Below, piece by piece: positions 1 to 9,634 of a DNA stretch of 64,000 nucleotides. The position numbers and the translations under genes were made by a program. Below the pieces are notes generated by a model. That model saw only the letters and a list, made by a program, of their open reading frames with translations, was not told where the DNA came from and made no database searches. Source of the DNA: Streptomyces sp. CMB-StM0423 (GTDB lineage: Bacteria; Actinomycetota; Actinomycetes; Streptomycetales; Streptomycetaceae); NCBI RefSeq assembly GCF_002847285.1, contig NZ_CP025407.1, forward strand, positions 1,116,001 to 1,180,000. The letters are read 5' to 3'. The first letter of the stretch is position 1; each line of letters opens with the position of its first letter.

Positions 1-2212
1 GGTCGGTGCCCGTTCCGGCGGCGAGCCGGTCGTACAGCTTGAACGTGTGCAGCAGCCGGGGCCGCGCGAGCGGGACGCCGCGGTCCAGGAGGAGATCGAG
101 GAGCGGGAGGTCGGCGGCGGTCTCCTCCCATCTGTTGACCTCGTCCTCGTCCACTCCCAGTACCGCCTCATGGGCGTCGCAGGTGAGGCCCTCCGCGCGC
201 AGCCGCGTACCGGCGTCGTGCAGGAGGTCGCCGAGACCGGCGATGGGGAGTGCGAGCCCCGCGTACAGCTTCAGTAAGCGGCCGAGCCAGTCCTTCGCCG
301 CCGCTCCCGCCAGCCCGGGGGACGTGGTGAACGGGGCGGTCAGGCCCGCGCCCGCGAGGTTGCCGAGGAGGAGCGACACTGCCGCGCTCTTCGCCTTGGG
401 GGTGTCCTTGGCGGGCAGCGGCAGGATGCCGAGGAGCGCGCGGCCGATGCCCGCGTCCGCCCGTGCCATCGGGCCGAGCAACGGAAGGACGAACTTCCAC
501 AGGGCCTGCGGTGCCGACTCCATGCAGCCGCTCGCCAGCAGGGCCCGTACAGCGCGTTCGTCCTCGGGCCCGCCGAGCGCGTGCCAGGCGGCCTTCGCCA
601 GCGCCGCCCAGCCGTCGGCCAGGGCCAGCGCGTGGTCCGCGCCGTCCGGGACTTCCTCGCACCACTCGGTAAGCAGGCTGCGGTGCCAGCGGTACGCGCC
701 GGGGGCGGGATGCCGGGCGGCGAGCCGCTTGCCGTGCTTCTTGAGCGTGGCCGTTCCGGCGGCGTCCGGTCCCGCGGCGAGGTGCGCCGCGACGAGCGCA
801 CCCTCGTCGACCGGCAGCGCGTGCGCGTCCTCGGCGGCGCGGGCCTTCTCGAAGAAGGCGGCGGCGAAGCGGGCGCTGCCCGCGTCGGCCAGGATCCCCG
901 CGCACTCCTCGTAGAACGGCGGCAGCAGTTCGGGCGCGTGCGTCTCCAGGTCGGCGCCGGTACGGGTGAGCGCGGTGCGCGCGAGGCCGGGCTTGCGGGC
1001 GGCCAGGCCGCGGGCGGCCCGCAGGCCGGTGTGCGTGGCCAGGATGTGGGCGCGGTGCGCCGGGTACCGGTGCAGGGCGGACGCGAGGAAGCCGAGCGGG
1101 CCCGCGTGCACGGTGCCGCCGTCGGTCTCCGCCACCGGGTCCAGGTCGTACAGCGACTTCTCGGCCTTGTCTCCCCCGACGGCCGCGCGCCGGACGAGTT
1201 CGACGACCGGCTCGTCCAGGACGGAGTGCTCGTAGCGGACGGCGACGCACGTGTCCTCGTCGGAGCCGGCGGGCGTGCCCGGCAGCACCGCCCCGGCGCG
1301 CAGCAGTACGTGGCGCGCCGGGGTGGTGCTGCCGGAAGGCACCACGGTGCCGGGCTCGCCTTGGTGGGCATCGCAGTAGTGCGAGTACGCCTCGGCTGCC
1401 TCCATCACCGGCTCCGTCTTGTCCACGGTGCGGCCCGCGTACAGAGCCATGAGAATGCGGACGCCCTCGGACCAGGCGATGTCGTCAATCTCCCGGCCGC
1501 CCGCGGTGAAGCACAGCTCGGCCATGTAGGCCGGGCTCATCGGCCCGCTCCAGTCGAGGTCGATCTCGATGCCGAGCGGCTCGGGCGCGTGCACGGTGAA
1601 CCGCGCCCTGTCCCCCTTGATGCGCCCGCCCAGCTCATGCACGCGGCGCTCGAACCCGGCGCCGCTCTCGTAGCGGGCGTCCATGTATCCGAAGGTGCCG
1701 ACCACGCCGAACCTACGGTCCATGCTCGCGGGACGCGTCCACACCTCGCGGCGTACCTGCTCAACAACCTGCGTAAGGTTCCGCCCCCGCCAGATAGGCA
1801 GTTCGTCGCCGAGCAGCAGCGGGTGCGGGATCGCGAAGGCGTCCGCGCCCCTCCACGCGCCCTCGCGCAGGAGCTCGCAGCGGCCGAGGGCGGGCGCGCC
1901 GTCGACGATCGGGGCGATGACCAGGTCAGTGACCGTCTCGCGCCACACCGGGTCGTCCCACACGGCTGCGAACACCGCGGCCGGGACGGGCAGCGACCGC
2001 ACCATCCAGGACTCGACCCGGTCGTGCACCGCCCGCGCGTGCTCGCCGAGCCGGTCGCAGAGGGCGGCGAGTCGTACCGCGGTCGGATCCTTTCTGACGT
2101 TGGCGGGCACCTTGGCCAGCACGCGGCCCGCAGCCGTCCGGCAGGCGAGCACCGGCCGCCGCGTCCCCTCGACGGTGAGCTCGTGGCCCGTCGCGATCCC
2201 GATCCATCCCAT
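1..2212 (-). CDS. DUF4132 domain-containing protein, C-terminus outside window
   Basis: An uninterrupted minus-strand frame starts at an ATG at 2212 (MGWIGIATGHELTVEG) and runs off the left edge, giving about 737 residues without a stop. The N-terminal third, including the stretch ESWMVRSLPVPAAVFAAVW, resembles large actinobacterial DUF4132 proteins. Their function is unknown; some relatives carry the MolR name. The remainder is alanine- and leucine-rich helical sequence without recognisable catalytic motifs. I see no signal peptide or membrane segments, so it is probably cytoplasmic. Longer open frames on both strands here are arginine- or serine-rich shadows. An ATG ten bases upstream is in another frame. 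No strong Shine-Dalgarno sequence precedes the chosen start, so the exact start is the weakest part of the call. Confidence 0.75.
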   Translation of the reverse strand, partial: MGWIGIATGHELTVEGTRRPVLACRTAAGRVLAKVPANVRKDPTAVRLAALCDRLGEHARAVHDRVESWMVRSLPVPAAVFAAVWDDPVWRETVTDLVIAPIVDGAPALGRCELLREGAWRGADAFAIPHPLLLGDELPIWRGRNLTQVVEQVRREVWTRPASMDRRFGVVGTFGYMDARYESGAGFERRVHELGGRIKGDRARFTVHAPEPLGIEIDLDWSGPMSPAYMAELCFTAGGREIDDIAWSEGVRILMALYAGRTVDKTEPVMEAAEAYSHYCDAHQGEPGTVVPSGSTTPARHVLLRAGAVLPGTPAGSDEDTCVAVRYEHSVLDEPVVELVRRAAVGGDKAEKSLYDLDPVAETDGGTVHAGPLGFLASALHRYPAHRAHILATHTGLRAARGLAARKPGLARTALTRTGADLETHAPELLPPFYEECAGILADAGSARFAAAFFEKARAAEDAHALPVDEGALVAAHLAAGPDAAGTATLKKHGKRLAARHPAPGAYRWHRSLLTEWCEEVPDGADHALALADGWAALAKAAWHALGGPEDERAVRALLASGCMESAPQALWKFVLPLLGPMARADAGIGRALLGILPLPAKDTPKAKSAAVSLLLGNLAGAGLTAPFTTSPGLAGAAAKDWLGRLLKLYAGLALPIAGLGDLLHDAGTRLRAEGLTCDAHEAVLGVDEDEVNRWEETAADLPLLDLLLDRGVPLARPRLLHTFKLYDRLAAGTGTD

Positions 2213-2454
2213 GGCGCGCCATTATTGATCACCCCTAGGACACTCGGCGGGGGACAGATGATTCTCCCGCAGTGACGGGGGCAGCCGGTAAGGCGTGGGA
2301 AATATCGATCTTGTCTGTGTCATCGCGGGCGCCGGCGCGCTGCTCGCGGCGGCCCTCCCCGGCGTTCGGCCGGAGCGCAGCGGACATGTACCGCGCCGAG
2401 GTCGGGGTTGAGGAACCCGCGATCAGACATGAGCGGTGAGATGGATCTTGCGAG

Positions 2455-2743
2455 GTGAGAAATCTCCGACCTGCGGGCCTTCTACGGCAGCCAGTTCGCC
2501 GCCATGGCCCCGCTCTTCGAACACCACGGCGTCCGGTTGTGGCTATCCGAGCCGGGCGGCCGGGTCGACCCGAGCCCGGCGGGCACGAGGAGCTGATGAT
2601 CCTGCGGGGGATCCTGTCCAAGCGGGAGATCGCCCGCGCCCGCCTCCGCGCCCGGAAGTGCCTCCGGCTGCGGCAGGAACAAGGACCTCAACAATCCTCA
2701 TTCTTGCTGGTCAGGGGCACCCAACCGCGCCCTCGCCGTGTGA
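2455..2743 (+). pseudogene. Serine recombinase remnant, frameshifted
   Basis: Fragments of a large serine recombinase of the actinomycete type are spread over three frames. One frame reads LRAFYGSQFAAMAPLFEHHG, matching the N-terminal resolvase-like domain. A second reads LMILRGILSKREIARARLRA, the segment that normally follows. A third holds GAPNRALAV, a degraded version of the later PxPNRALA stretch. There is no intact start, no catalytic serine region and no C-terminal DNA-binding half, so it is dead. The flanking intergenic sequence from 2213 to 2454 and 2744 to 2803 holds nothing else I recognise. The remnant suggests an integrative element once inserted at this left edge of the accessory region. 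Confidence 0.6.
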
Positions 2744-2803
2744 TCGGCAGACTTCGAAACCCGCGCGGAACCGTCCAGGCGCAGCCTGGACGGTCACACG
2801 TGT

Positions 2804-5686
2804 TCAGGTCAGTGACAGTCCTTCGGGTCCGCTGGTGATCGAATGGCGTCTGCCGTTGAAGACGACTCCGGACAGGGTCGCGTTGATACCTCTGGGGGTC
2901 GTGGCGTCCCGAAGTTCGGCGGTGGTGCCGTCGGGGGTGTAGCCGAAGAGGTCGGTGATGATCACATCGGCGAAGGCGCCGCCGGCGAGGTTGTTGAAAC
3001 ACTGAAGGCCGCTGGGTGAGGCGATGACCGCGTGAAAGGAGCCGGCCTCCTCGGAGAAGGTCAACGCTGCGCCGAAGCCGTCCCGGCCGCTGCCCCATGT
3101 CGCGCCGTCGACGTCGAATTCCTGATCCGTGACTGCTTCGGTGGTCGTGGTGCCCTGGCCTTCGTCGAAGGGCAGCCGGAGCGCCAGGGAGCTGTCGTCG
3201 GCGCCGGTCGTGGGGGAGGTCGCGGCGTACTGGGCGTGGATCTCGGCGGCCGACAGCGCCCGGGCGTAGACACGGGCTTCGTCGACGCTGCCGGTGAAAC
3301 GGCGGCTGAGGTCGCTCGGGCAGTTCCCCACGACCAGGTGAGTTCCGGTGGAGGGGGTCGGTGTGCCAGTGGCCGAGCGCGTGGCCCGGACTACGCCGTC
3401 GATGAAGATCTGCATCCCTTCACCGTCGTAGACACCCGCCACGTGATGCCACCCCGAGGTGGGGATCGTGGCGGTCGTCCGCACTTCGGTGAAGCGGCCG
3501 TCGAGGGCGACGACGAACGAGATCTCACCGCCGGCGCCGCCGCGAAGTACGTAGCCGCCGTCGCGGTTGCCCCAGGAGTCCTTGGCGAGGATGCTGCCCT
3601 GCCAGACCTCGGTGGGCCACTGGGACGGGCAGATCCATGCGGAGACCGTCACGGCTCCGGCGGGGTTCAGCGCCGGCCTGTCGGCGACGGATACGCCCAC
3701 GATCTGGAGGAGCTGGTGGGACTGGCTGAACGGGCCCCGGCGGGTCACCCCCGCGAAACCCTTCAACTGAGCCAGGAGCTTCGGGTAGTCGCCGAACCGC
3801 GCGAAGGTCTGGGCGGTGAGCGCGGGCCAGGAGTCGTAGGCGCCCGTGGTGCCGTGGTCGGTACGGCTGACCGGCGCCTGGGAGTCGGACAGGGACAAGG
3901 CCCGCATCCAGTCCCCCACGAGCAGTTCGGTGGCCGCGAAGCGCTTCATGGCGGCCTTCTGCTCTTCGGACAGAGACGGAGCGAGCAGCCGTCCCGCGAT
4001 GGCGAAGTCGAGGACCGTACGCACCGCAACGGTTGCGCCGTCATTGTTTCTGCAGTTCCAGACCCCGTTGTTCTCGGGGTCGTACAGTGCGAGGACCTCT
4101 CGTCGCAGGTGATCCGCTTTGTCGGTGAGGTCATTGGCGGCCGCCTGGTCGCCTGTGCGGCGGTGGAGATCCGCGGCCTGCTCCATCATCCAGACGTTGC
4201 CCGCGTTGAACGATGCCACTTGATGGGTGTACTTCGGCAGAACCTCCAACAGGTTGTGGTTCTCACCGTAGTCGGCCAGGGACTGGCCTTGCGGCACCAG
4301 GCTCTCCCAGTGCGTTGCGATGGATCTCAGATGTTCCTGGACGGTCTTCCCGGTGCCGGGGATCGTGGTGTCGAGGAAGGCCAGGTTCCCACTGTGGTTG
4401 ACGTAGTTGAGGGTCGTGGTGAAGACGCTCAGGTCGTTGGCGCTGTACCACGGTCCGACCGTGTTGCCAGACACCCAGTCGATCGCGTAGCCGGCATAGA
4501 TGTCTTTGGTGATCCAGTAGGCGGTTTTCGCCTTCATCATCTGCGGGTCGAGCATGGCAAGGATGACCGAACAGTAGGAGGTGTCCCAGAAGTAGCTGAC
4601 CGTGGACGCCCACTCCGGCGAGCCGGTGACGTAGACGCGGTCGAGTCCTCGGAAGCCCTCCGAAGGGCGGCCCAGTACGTCGGAGAAGGCAGGCGAGAGA
4701 TTGGTGCGCTCACATACGAGCACCGACAGGATGGCCATGTAGTACAGGCGGGCGATGTCGGTCTCGTCCGTACGCAGGACCGGCAGGAAACCCGAGTAAT
4801 GGCCGTTGTCGGGGGTGAATGCCTCGTACCAACGGCTCCTCCACTCCTCCGCCGCTGCGGAGAAGGTCGCCTGGAACCTGCGGATCGTGGCGTTGCAAGC
4901 GGCCAGCGTCTCCGTGGCGTCGGTGATGTCCACGAGCGGGGCGCCCGTCGAGGTCTGGCCCACCTCCATGACGGTGTCGATCGTCATCGACTGCCCCGCT
5001 GCGACGGACCACCGGGCGGTCCCGCCGGTCGGTCCCACGGCAAGCGTCGGTGCCGGAGCGAATGCGAACGCCGTTACCGCGGATGAACCGCTGTCGGATA
5101 TCAGCAGGTTCGCTCCGGATACCTGGCGCGCGGTGAAGGTGTGGTCGCCGCCCGGCCGCGGGGGGTCCCAAGCCCAGGTGGCCGGCATCGCTCCCCTGGC
5201 GATGCGGGGGTTGGCTTCGACCGACACCACCAGGGATGTCGCCGTGGGATTGGACACGGTGATGCGCTGCAGCAGCGTGTTGCGTTCGAAGGCCAGCCGG
5301 GTGGCGGTGTAAACCTCCACGCCGGACGCGGTAGCCGCTTTGCGGGTGATCTCATGAGCCGACCATCGGGCGCTACCGGTGGGAACCGGCACTCCATCGA
5401 TGCTCAGCACGCATGAGTCACCACCGTCATCGAGGTAGGGCGCGAGGGTGAAGTTGCGGATGGCCAGCACGTTGCCACCGGTTCCCACCGCGCCCCAGAA
5501 GTTGCTGACCGCGGGCCAGTGCACGACTTCCCGCCGGGGCAGCCAGGCGCTGGTCAGCGCGTCCAGGCCGGGCGGCCGACCGGGCGCCGCCGCGGCCAGC
5601 CCCTCTCCGAACATGGGGGTGGCGAATGCTGCCGCGCCCACTGCGGCCGACCGGGCGATGAAGGAGCGGCGGTTGATCTCAGGCAT
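2804..5686 (-). CDS. Secreted six-hairpin glycosidase-like protein with LamG domain
   Basis: This 960-residue protein starts at ATG 5686, preceded by GGAG six bases upstream. The frame stays open further upstream, but that stretch lacks a ribosome binding site. The N-terminus has a twin-arginine signal (NRRSFIARSAAVGAAAFA). After it come a beta-sandwich region (about 50-230) and an alpha-helical region (about 240-660) with WDTSYCSVILAMLDPQ, YGENHNLLEVLPKY and GDYPKLLAQL. These look like an (alpha/alpha)6 barrel related to amylo-glucosidase or alpha-L-rhamnosidase-type enzymes. A concanavalin/LamG-like domain (about 675-822, VSAWICPSQWP, WHHVAGVYDGEG, GSVDEARVYARALSAAEI) is inserted before a short C-terminal beta tail with GGAFADVIITDLFGY. 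It is probably an exported glycoside hydrolase, substrate unknown. It lies downstream of the alpha-galactosidase gene in the same direction, about 490 bases away, so it probably has its own promoter. Confidence 0.75.
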   Translation of the reverse strand: MPEINRRSFIARSAAVGAAAFATPMFGEGLAAAAPGRPPGLDALTSAWLPRREVVHWPAVSNFWGAVGTGGNVLAIRNFTLAPYLDDGGDSCVLSIDGVPVPTGSARWSAHEITRKAATASGVEVYTATRLAFERNTLLQRITVSNPTATSLVVSVEANPRIARGAMPATWAWDPPRPGGDHTFTARQVSGANLLISDSGSSAVTAFAFAPAPTLAVGPTGGTARWSVAAGQSMTIDTVMEVGQTSTGAPLVDITDATETLAACNATIRRFQATFSAAAEEWRSRWYEAFTPDNGHYSGFLPVLRTDETDIARLYYMAILSVLVCERTNLSPAFSDVLGRPSEGFRGLDRVYVTGSPEWASTVSYFWDTSYCSVILAMLDPQMMKAKTAYWITKDIYAGYAIDWVSGNTVGPWYSANDLSVFTTTLNYVNHSGNLAFLDTTIPGTGKTVQEHLRSIATHWESLVPQGQSLADYGENHNLLEVLPKYTHQVASFNAGNVWMMEQAADLHRRTGDQAAANDLTDKADHLRREVLALYDPENNGVWNCRNNDGATVAVRTVLDFAIAGRLLAPSLSEEQKAAMKRFAATELLVGDWMRALSLSDSQAPVSRTDHGTTGAYDSWPALTAQTFARFGDYPKLLAQLKGFAGVTRRGPFSQSHQLLQIVGVSVADRPALNPAGAVTVSAWICPSQWPTEVWQGSILAKDSWGNRDGGYVLRGGAGGEISFVVALDGRFTEVRTTATIPTSGWHHVAGVYDGEGMQIFIDGVVRATRSATGTPTPSTGTHLVVGNCPSDLSRRFTGSVDEARVYARALSAAEIHAQYAATSPTTGADDSSLALRLPFDEGQGTTTTEAVTDQEFDVDGATWGSGRDGFGAALTFSEEAGSFHAVIASPSGLQCFNNLAGGAFADVIITDLFGYTPDGTTAELRDATTPRGINATLSGVVFNGRRHSITSGPEGLSLT

Positions 5687-6173
5687 GTTGACTCCGATCG
5701 ACTGACGCGGTGCGGTGTGGCGCATTTCGCGGTGGCGCTCTCGCGGTTGTCGTACGTCGCCGAGAGGCATGCTGCACCGACTCGGAATCCCGGCCCGGCG
5801 ACTTCGCCTCCAGGTTTGCGACTGCCGGCCCTCGCTGCCTTGCAACTTCGCCACATCTGAAACGCTTGACCTCGTTCTCGCTCAGCCGGCAGCCGGTCTG
5901 CCACGGTGCACGACAGCATGCCGAACGGGTTACCGGCCGACTGAAAGAAGAAGCAGCGACGCGGCGCCGATGTCCGCTACGCCATGGACCCGGGCGTGGG
6001 CTGCCAGCGAGATATTCCGTACTCTTGGTATCGATAACATGCGCGATAGATCTGAAATCTAGGATGCTCCCGTGTCCACGTCAAGAGGCCCGGCGCACCC
6101 GGCCCGGCCCCCGCGTGGAGCGCGAGCGAGCAGCGCGTTGCATGGAGCGCCTGCCGACCGCGGTGCCGCCGGA
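5687..6173. other. Intergenic region with AT-rich promoter-like segment
   Basis: About 490 bases without a credible gene. The segment from 6010 to 6060 is much more AT-rich than its surroundings and contains the operator-like sequence listed separately. It probably holds the promoter of the secreted glycosidase that starts at 5686, which would then have a leader of some 300 bases. The open frames through this stretch have shadow-like composition. Confidence 0.4.
6026..6041. promoter_or_regulatory. Operator-like sequence TGGTATCGATAACATG
   Basis: It contains the palindrome TATCGATA with a central CG, as is typical of LacI-family operators. Ten bases (GTATCGATAA) recur exactly at 23273-23282 in front of the solute-binding-protein gene of the LacI-associated importer. 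I infer that both sites are bound by the LacI regulator encoded at 16542. Confidence 0.4.
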
Positions 6174-8327
6174 TCAGTCCGCGTGCAAGTGGACCACTGC
6201 CGCGCTCTGGGGTGCCCGCGCAGGGCCCGGCAGCCCCAGGGCTCCCAGCGCCGCACCGGAAGCTTGGATGCCGGTGACCTTCCAGGCCGCCGACGGTTCC
6301 GCCGGAGAGACGAGCGAGACACGATAGGTCCGGCCGGGGTCGAGTCCCGGGACGCGGAGCCGCGGTGGCACGGGCACGATTTCGTCGAGCTGGGCGTACG
6401 AGAAGAGCGCCTCCGACCGGTCCCGAGCGACCACCCCGTGCGCGAGCAGCCCGTCGGGCAGCTCGACGCGCGTCAACCGGCCCGTGTGCAGGAGCGCACG
6501 GTGCCGCTTGTAGAGGCCGATCCAGCACGCGAGGCGGTCCAGTTCGGGAGTGGGCACCTTCGTGAGGTCCCACTGGACGCCGAACTGGCCGAAGAACGCC
6601 GTGGCCGCGCGCAGGTCCAAGCTGCTAGTCCGACCGGTCTGATGGGAGACCGGCGCGGCGACATGCGCGCCCAGGTACTCCAACGGGGCAAGCTGCGCGG
6701 TCCAGTGCTGGATCGGCTGGCGGGACAACGGATCGGTGACGTCGGAGGCCCAGACGCTCTGGACCCGTTCGAGCACGTCCAGGTCGATCCGGCCGCCTCC
6801 CGAGGCACAGCTCTCCCACGAGATGCCGGGATGGCGGCGGGCCAGCTCGTCGAGAAGTTCGCGGAAGGCAAGGGTCTGCCGCCGTGACGCGGGCCGCCCG
6901 GAGCCGCGCGAGTCACCGCCGTCGATCTGGTCGCGGTTGTGGTCCCACTTGACGAAGTCGATCCGGTGCGCCGCCGCCAGGCGGTCGAACGCGCGGACCA
7001 GGTGTGCCCGCACGTCCTCCCGGCCGAGATCGAGCAGGTAGCAGTTGCGTTCCAGCACGGGCGACCGGTCACCCGTGCGCAGGATCCAGTCGGGGTGGTC
7101 GCGGTAGACCGCGGAGTTCGGATTGACGGCCTCCGGCTCCCACCAGAGCCCGAACTCCATTCCCTTCCCGTGCACCCGGTCCGCAAGCCGTGCCAGCCCG
7201 TCCGGCCACACCGCCGGGTCCGGGGTCCAGTCGCCCAGTCCGTCGTCGAGGGACTCCCGGCCCGCGAACCACCCGTCATCGAGCACGAATCGCTCGGCGC
7301 CCAGCCCGGCCGAGATATCGACCAGTGCGGTCAGCTTGTCGGGGTCGTGATCGAGGTAGACCGCCTCCCACGGGTTGAACATCACGGGTGCCGGCGAGGG
7401 CGGATGTGCCGCGAGCGACCGGACGTATCGATGGGTCGCGTCCGCCAGGCCGTCGAGTCCGCACGCGGACGCGGCCACATGCACCCAGGGCATCGTGTAC
7501 GTCTCGCCCTCATCGAGGACCAGCTCGCCCGGGTGCAGCAACTCGCCGGTCCGGACGACGGCGGCACCGGAGCTGAGCTGCTCGACGGCGTACCGGTGGT
7601 TGCCGCTCCAGGCGAGGTGGACGCCGAGCACCTCACCGGCGCCGTAGCCGAAGCCTGGCGTACCGACCACCACCAGGCCGGTGCCGTCGAGGCTGCGCAT
7701 GCCGCGGCGGTGCTCCCGGACCCACTGCCCGTCCCCGAGGGCATGGCGCTGGGGCTGCCGCTCGCGGGCCCACCGCCCAGTGAAGTCCAGGATCTCGCCC
7801 GCGCCGGGCGGAAGGGGGATGACCACGTCGAGCGCGTCGACCACGTAGGGACCGGTGCCAACGTTGGTCAGCAGGTGCCGGAGGCGGAGACCTCCCCCGA
7901 CGACGGCTTCGGCCTCGAAACGCAGCCCGAGTCCCGCCGACTCGTCGGTGGCCTGGATCACGAGCGAGCCGTCGTCACCCCGCACTACGCCGACGCCGAA
8001 GGCGGTGGACCAGGCACTCCCGGGCCCTTCGGGGCCGATGCGGTGGCCGAGCAGCGCAGGCCGTCCGAGGTAGCCGCGTGCGTGCTCCGGGAACACGCTG
8101 ACCGGTGAGCCGAGCAGCCAGGAGTTCCAGGCCGTGGTCTCGACCGAGGCCGGGCTCGTCAGGGATCGGACGTCCGTCGATGCCAGAGCGAGCCCCATCC
8201 ACCCGAAGTCGGGCAGGCCGTCCGCCCGCGGCAGCAGGACCATCGCCGTGGTCTCGGCCCCTCCGAAACCGGAGAGGGACACGGGGGCGGTGGGCGCGGG
8301 CACGGCCACGTGTCCCGGCTCGATCAT
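6174..8327 (-). CDS. GH36 alpha-galactosidase
   Basis: A 717-residue enzyme that hydrolyses terminal alpha-1,6-galactosides such as melibiose and raffinose. It has the full clan GH-D layout: an N-terminal beta-sandwich (to about residue 300), then a TIM barrel. FVLDDGW lies near 347, KWDHNRD near 460 with nucleophile Asp462, SCASGGGRID at 506-515 and WASDVTD with the acid/base candidate Asp529. The start at ATG 8327 is supported by AAGGAG eight bases upstream; the frame extends further but without a ribosome site. No signal peptide is visible, so the enzyme is probably intracellular and acts on imported oligosaccharides. It begins 34 bases after the ROK regulator stop codon on the same strand and is probably cotranscribed with it. 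The divergent ABC importer at 9708 would supply substrate. Length matches the family. Confidence 0.92.
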   Translation of the reverse strand: MIEPGHVAVPAPTAPVSLSGFGGAETTAMVLLPRADGLPDFGWMGLALASTDVRSLTSPASVETTAWNSWLLGSPVSVFPEHARGYLGRPALLGHRIGPEGPGSAWSTAFGVGVVRGDDGSLVIQATDESAGLGLRFEAEAVVGGGLRLRHLLTNVGTGPYVVDALDVVIPLPPGAGEILDFTGRWARERQPQRHALGDGQWVREHRRGMRSLDGTGLVVVGTPGFGYGAGEVLGVHLAWSGNHRYAVEQLSSGAAVVRTGELLHPGELVLDEGETYTMPWVHVAASACGLDGLADATHRYVRSLAAHPPSPAPVMFNPWEAVYLDHDPDKLTALVDISAGLGAERFVLDDGWFAGRESLDDGLGDWTPDPAVWPDGLARLADRVHGKGMEFGLWWEPEAVNPNSAVYRDHPDWILRTGDRSPVLERNCYLLDLGREDVRAHLVRAFDRLAAAHRIDFVKWDHNRDQIDGGDSRGSGRPASRRQTLAFRELLDELARRHPGISWESCASGGGRIDLDVLERVQSVWASDVTDPLSRQPIQHWTAQLAPLEYLGAHVAAPVSHQTGRTSSLDLRAATAFFGQFGVQWDLTKVPTPELDRLACWIGLYKRHRALLHTGRLTRVELPDGLLAHGVVARDRSEALFSYAQLDEIVPVPPRLRVPGLDPGRTYRVSLVSPAEPSAAWKVTGIQASGAALGALGLPGPARAPQSAAVVHLHAD

Positions 8328-8361
8328 GTCGGTGACTCCTTGGTTCCGTAAGAGGGGTGCA

Positions 8362-9588
8362 TCAGGCCTGCACGGCGAGTAGGCGCGCCTTGAAATCGTC
8401 GAGGGCCAGCCGGGCGGCACCGAGGGCGACGGACTCGTCGCCGAGCAGGGACACGCGGAACTCCGGCAAGTCGAGTGAGGTCGCGGCCAAGTGCCGCTGG
8501 AACGGGCCGGCAAGCACGTTCCCCGTGCGTGACAAACCGCCGCCGAGCACGACGAGGTCGGGGTCGACGGCATGGACCAGGGTTGACGCGCCCAGGGCGA
8601 GTGCCTCGGCGACGCGGTCGACGGTGCGCACCGCGGTGCGGTCGCCGTTTGCCGCCGCCTCGAAGAGGGCCCGGAGATCCTGACCGGTGGACTCCCCGGC
8701 GGTCGAGCCCGCGAGCTTGCGGCTCTCGTGGTCGAGCTGCGCCATCGCGTCGGCCCACCCCAGGATCTTCATGGCGCCGACGGACGCCGCGAGGCCGCGG
8801 CGTCCGTTGTGGATCTGCCCGTTGATGACTATCGCGGCCCCGAGGCGGCGGCCGGCGTGCATGTAGACGAGGTCGCGTGCCTGGGTGGCGGCGCCCTGCC
8901 ACTGCTCGGCCGCCGCCGCGAGGAAAATGTCGTTGGAGATCAGCACGTCGCGCTTGAAGCGCTCCGACACCTCCGACGCCACGTCGATGTCGTCGAAGCC
9001 CGGGAGCGAGTAGACGTCGAGGTCCTGACCCGCGGGAACGGTGCGGAGGTCCCTGACCTCCGAGCCGTTGGCGATCACCCCGGTGATGCCGCAGGCCACC
9101 GAGCGGATCTGTTCCCAGCTCTTCCCGGACTGCCGGACGGCCGTCTTCACCAGACGTGCCGCGGCCCCGATGCGTCCGGCCGGCCCCAGGCCAGAGTCGA
9201 CGCTGCGTCTGCGCATCGCCACGACGTTTCCACGCAGATCGCAGATGGCGACGGCCACCTTGTGGGCGCCGATGTCGACTCCGACGACGGCGAAGTCCTC
9301 GGCCACGACCTCGAAGCGCCGGGCCGGCCTTCCCGCGGACCGCTCACCGTCCGGACGCCCGCGCACCTCACGGACGAAGCCCTCGCTCAGCAGCGTCGCC
9401 AGCAGCTCATCGGCGGTGGGCCGGGAGACCCCGACGATCGAGCACACCTCACTCACCGTCAGCGACGTGTGCTCGAGGAAAGCCCGCACCGCGGCTGCGA
9501 GGTTGAGCTTGCGCAACAGGGGGGCATCCCCCGCACGGCCGGAGGGGGTCGCACTGGGCCGGCCTTGCCGTGTGTCTTGACTCACCAC
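8362..9588 (-). CDS. ROK-family transcriptional regulator
   Basis: 408 residues. An N-terminal winged helix-turn-helix (about 25-80, LTVSEVCSIVGVSRPTADELL) is followed by a ROK sugar-kinase-like domain (VGVDIGAHKVAVAICDLRG near 105, IVINGQIHNGRRGLAASVG, VVLGGGLSRTG). The usual CxCGxxGC zinc motif is not evident at its expected place, where GAMKILGWADAM occurs. Zinc-dependent folding may therefore be lost. The start is one of two tandem GTG codons at 9588/9585 with no clear Shine-Dalgarno sequence, which suggests a leaderless message. The gene is upstream of the alpha-galactosidase in the same operon and divergent from the sugar importer at 9708. The palindromes in between are the likely operator, and the effector is probably a galactoside or derived sugar. 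Confidence 0.88.
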   Translation of the reverse strand: MVSQDTRQGRPSATPSGRAGDAPLLRKLNLAAAVRAFLEHTSLTVSEVCSIVGVSRPTADELLATLLSEGFVREVRGRPDGERSAGRPARRFEVVAEDFAVVGVDIGAHKVAVAICDLRGNVVAMRRRSVDSGLGPAGRIGAAARLVKTAVRQSGKSWEQIRSVACGITGVIANGSEVRDLRTVPAGQDLDVYSLPGFDDIDVASEVSERFKRDVLISNDIFLAAAAEQWQGAATQARDLVYMHAGRRLGAAIVINGQIHNGRRGLAASVGAMKILGWADAMAQLDHESRKLAGSTAGESTGQDLRALFEAAANGDRTAVRTVDRVAEALALGASTLVHAVDPDLVVLGGGLSRTGNVLAGPFQRHLAATSLDLPEFRVSLLGDESVALGAARLALDDFKARLLAVQA

Positions 9589-9616
9589 CTCACGCTATCT
9601 ACATTGTCGCCCCGAC

Positions 9617-9634
9617 AGCAATATTGCTAAGCAA
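9617..9634. promoter_or_regulatory. Overlapping palindromes in divergent ROK/importer promoter
   Basis: AGCAATATTGCT (9617-9628) is a perfect 12-bp palindrome. It overlaps TTGCTAAGCAA (9624-9634), a 4-3-4 inverted repeat. Both sit in the only AT-rich part of the region between the divergent ROK and importer genes, next to TATATAAATT. This is the expected position for the ROK operator controlling both directions. Confidence 0.5.

Noticed and set aside
2295..2315. AAATATCGATCTTG as a third LacI-type site
   Set aside because: Shares only seven bases with the other sites and precedes no intact gene.
3032..5086. Long plus-strand frame opposite the LamG glycosidase
   Set aside because: Gly/Arg/Val-rich with no recognisable fold; the minus strand is well supported.
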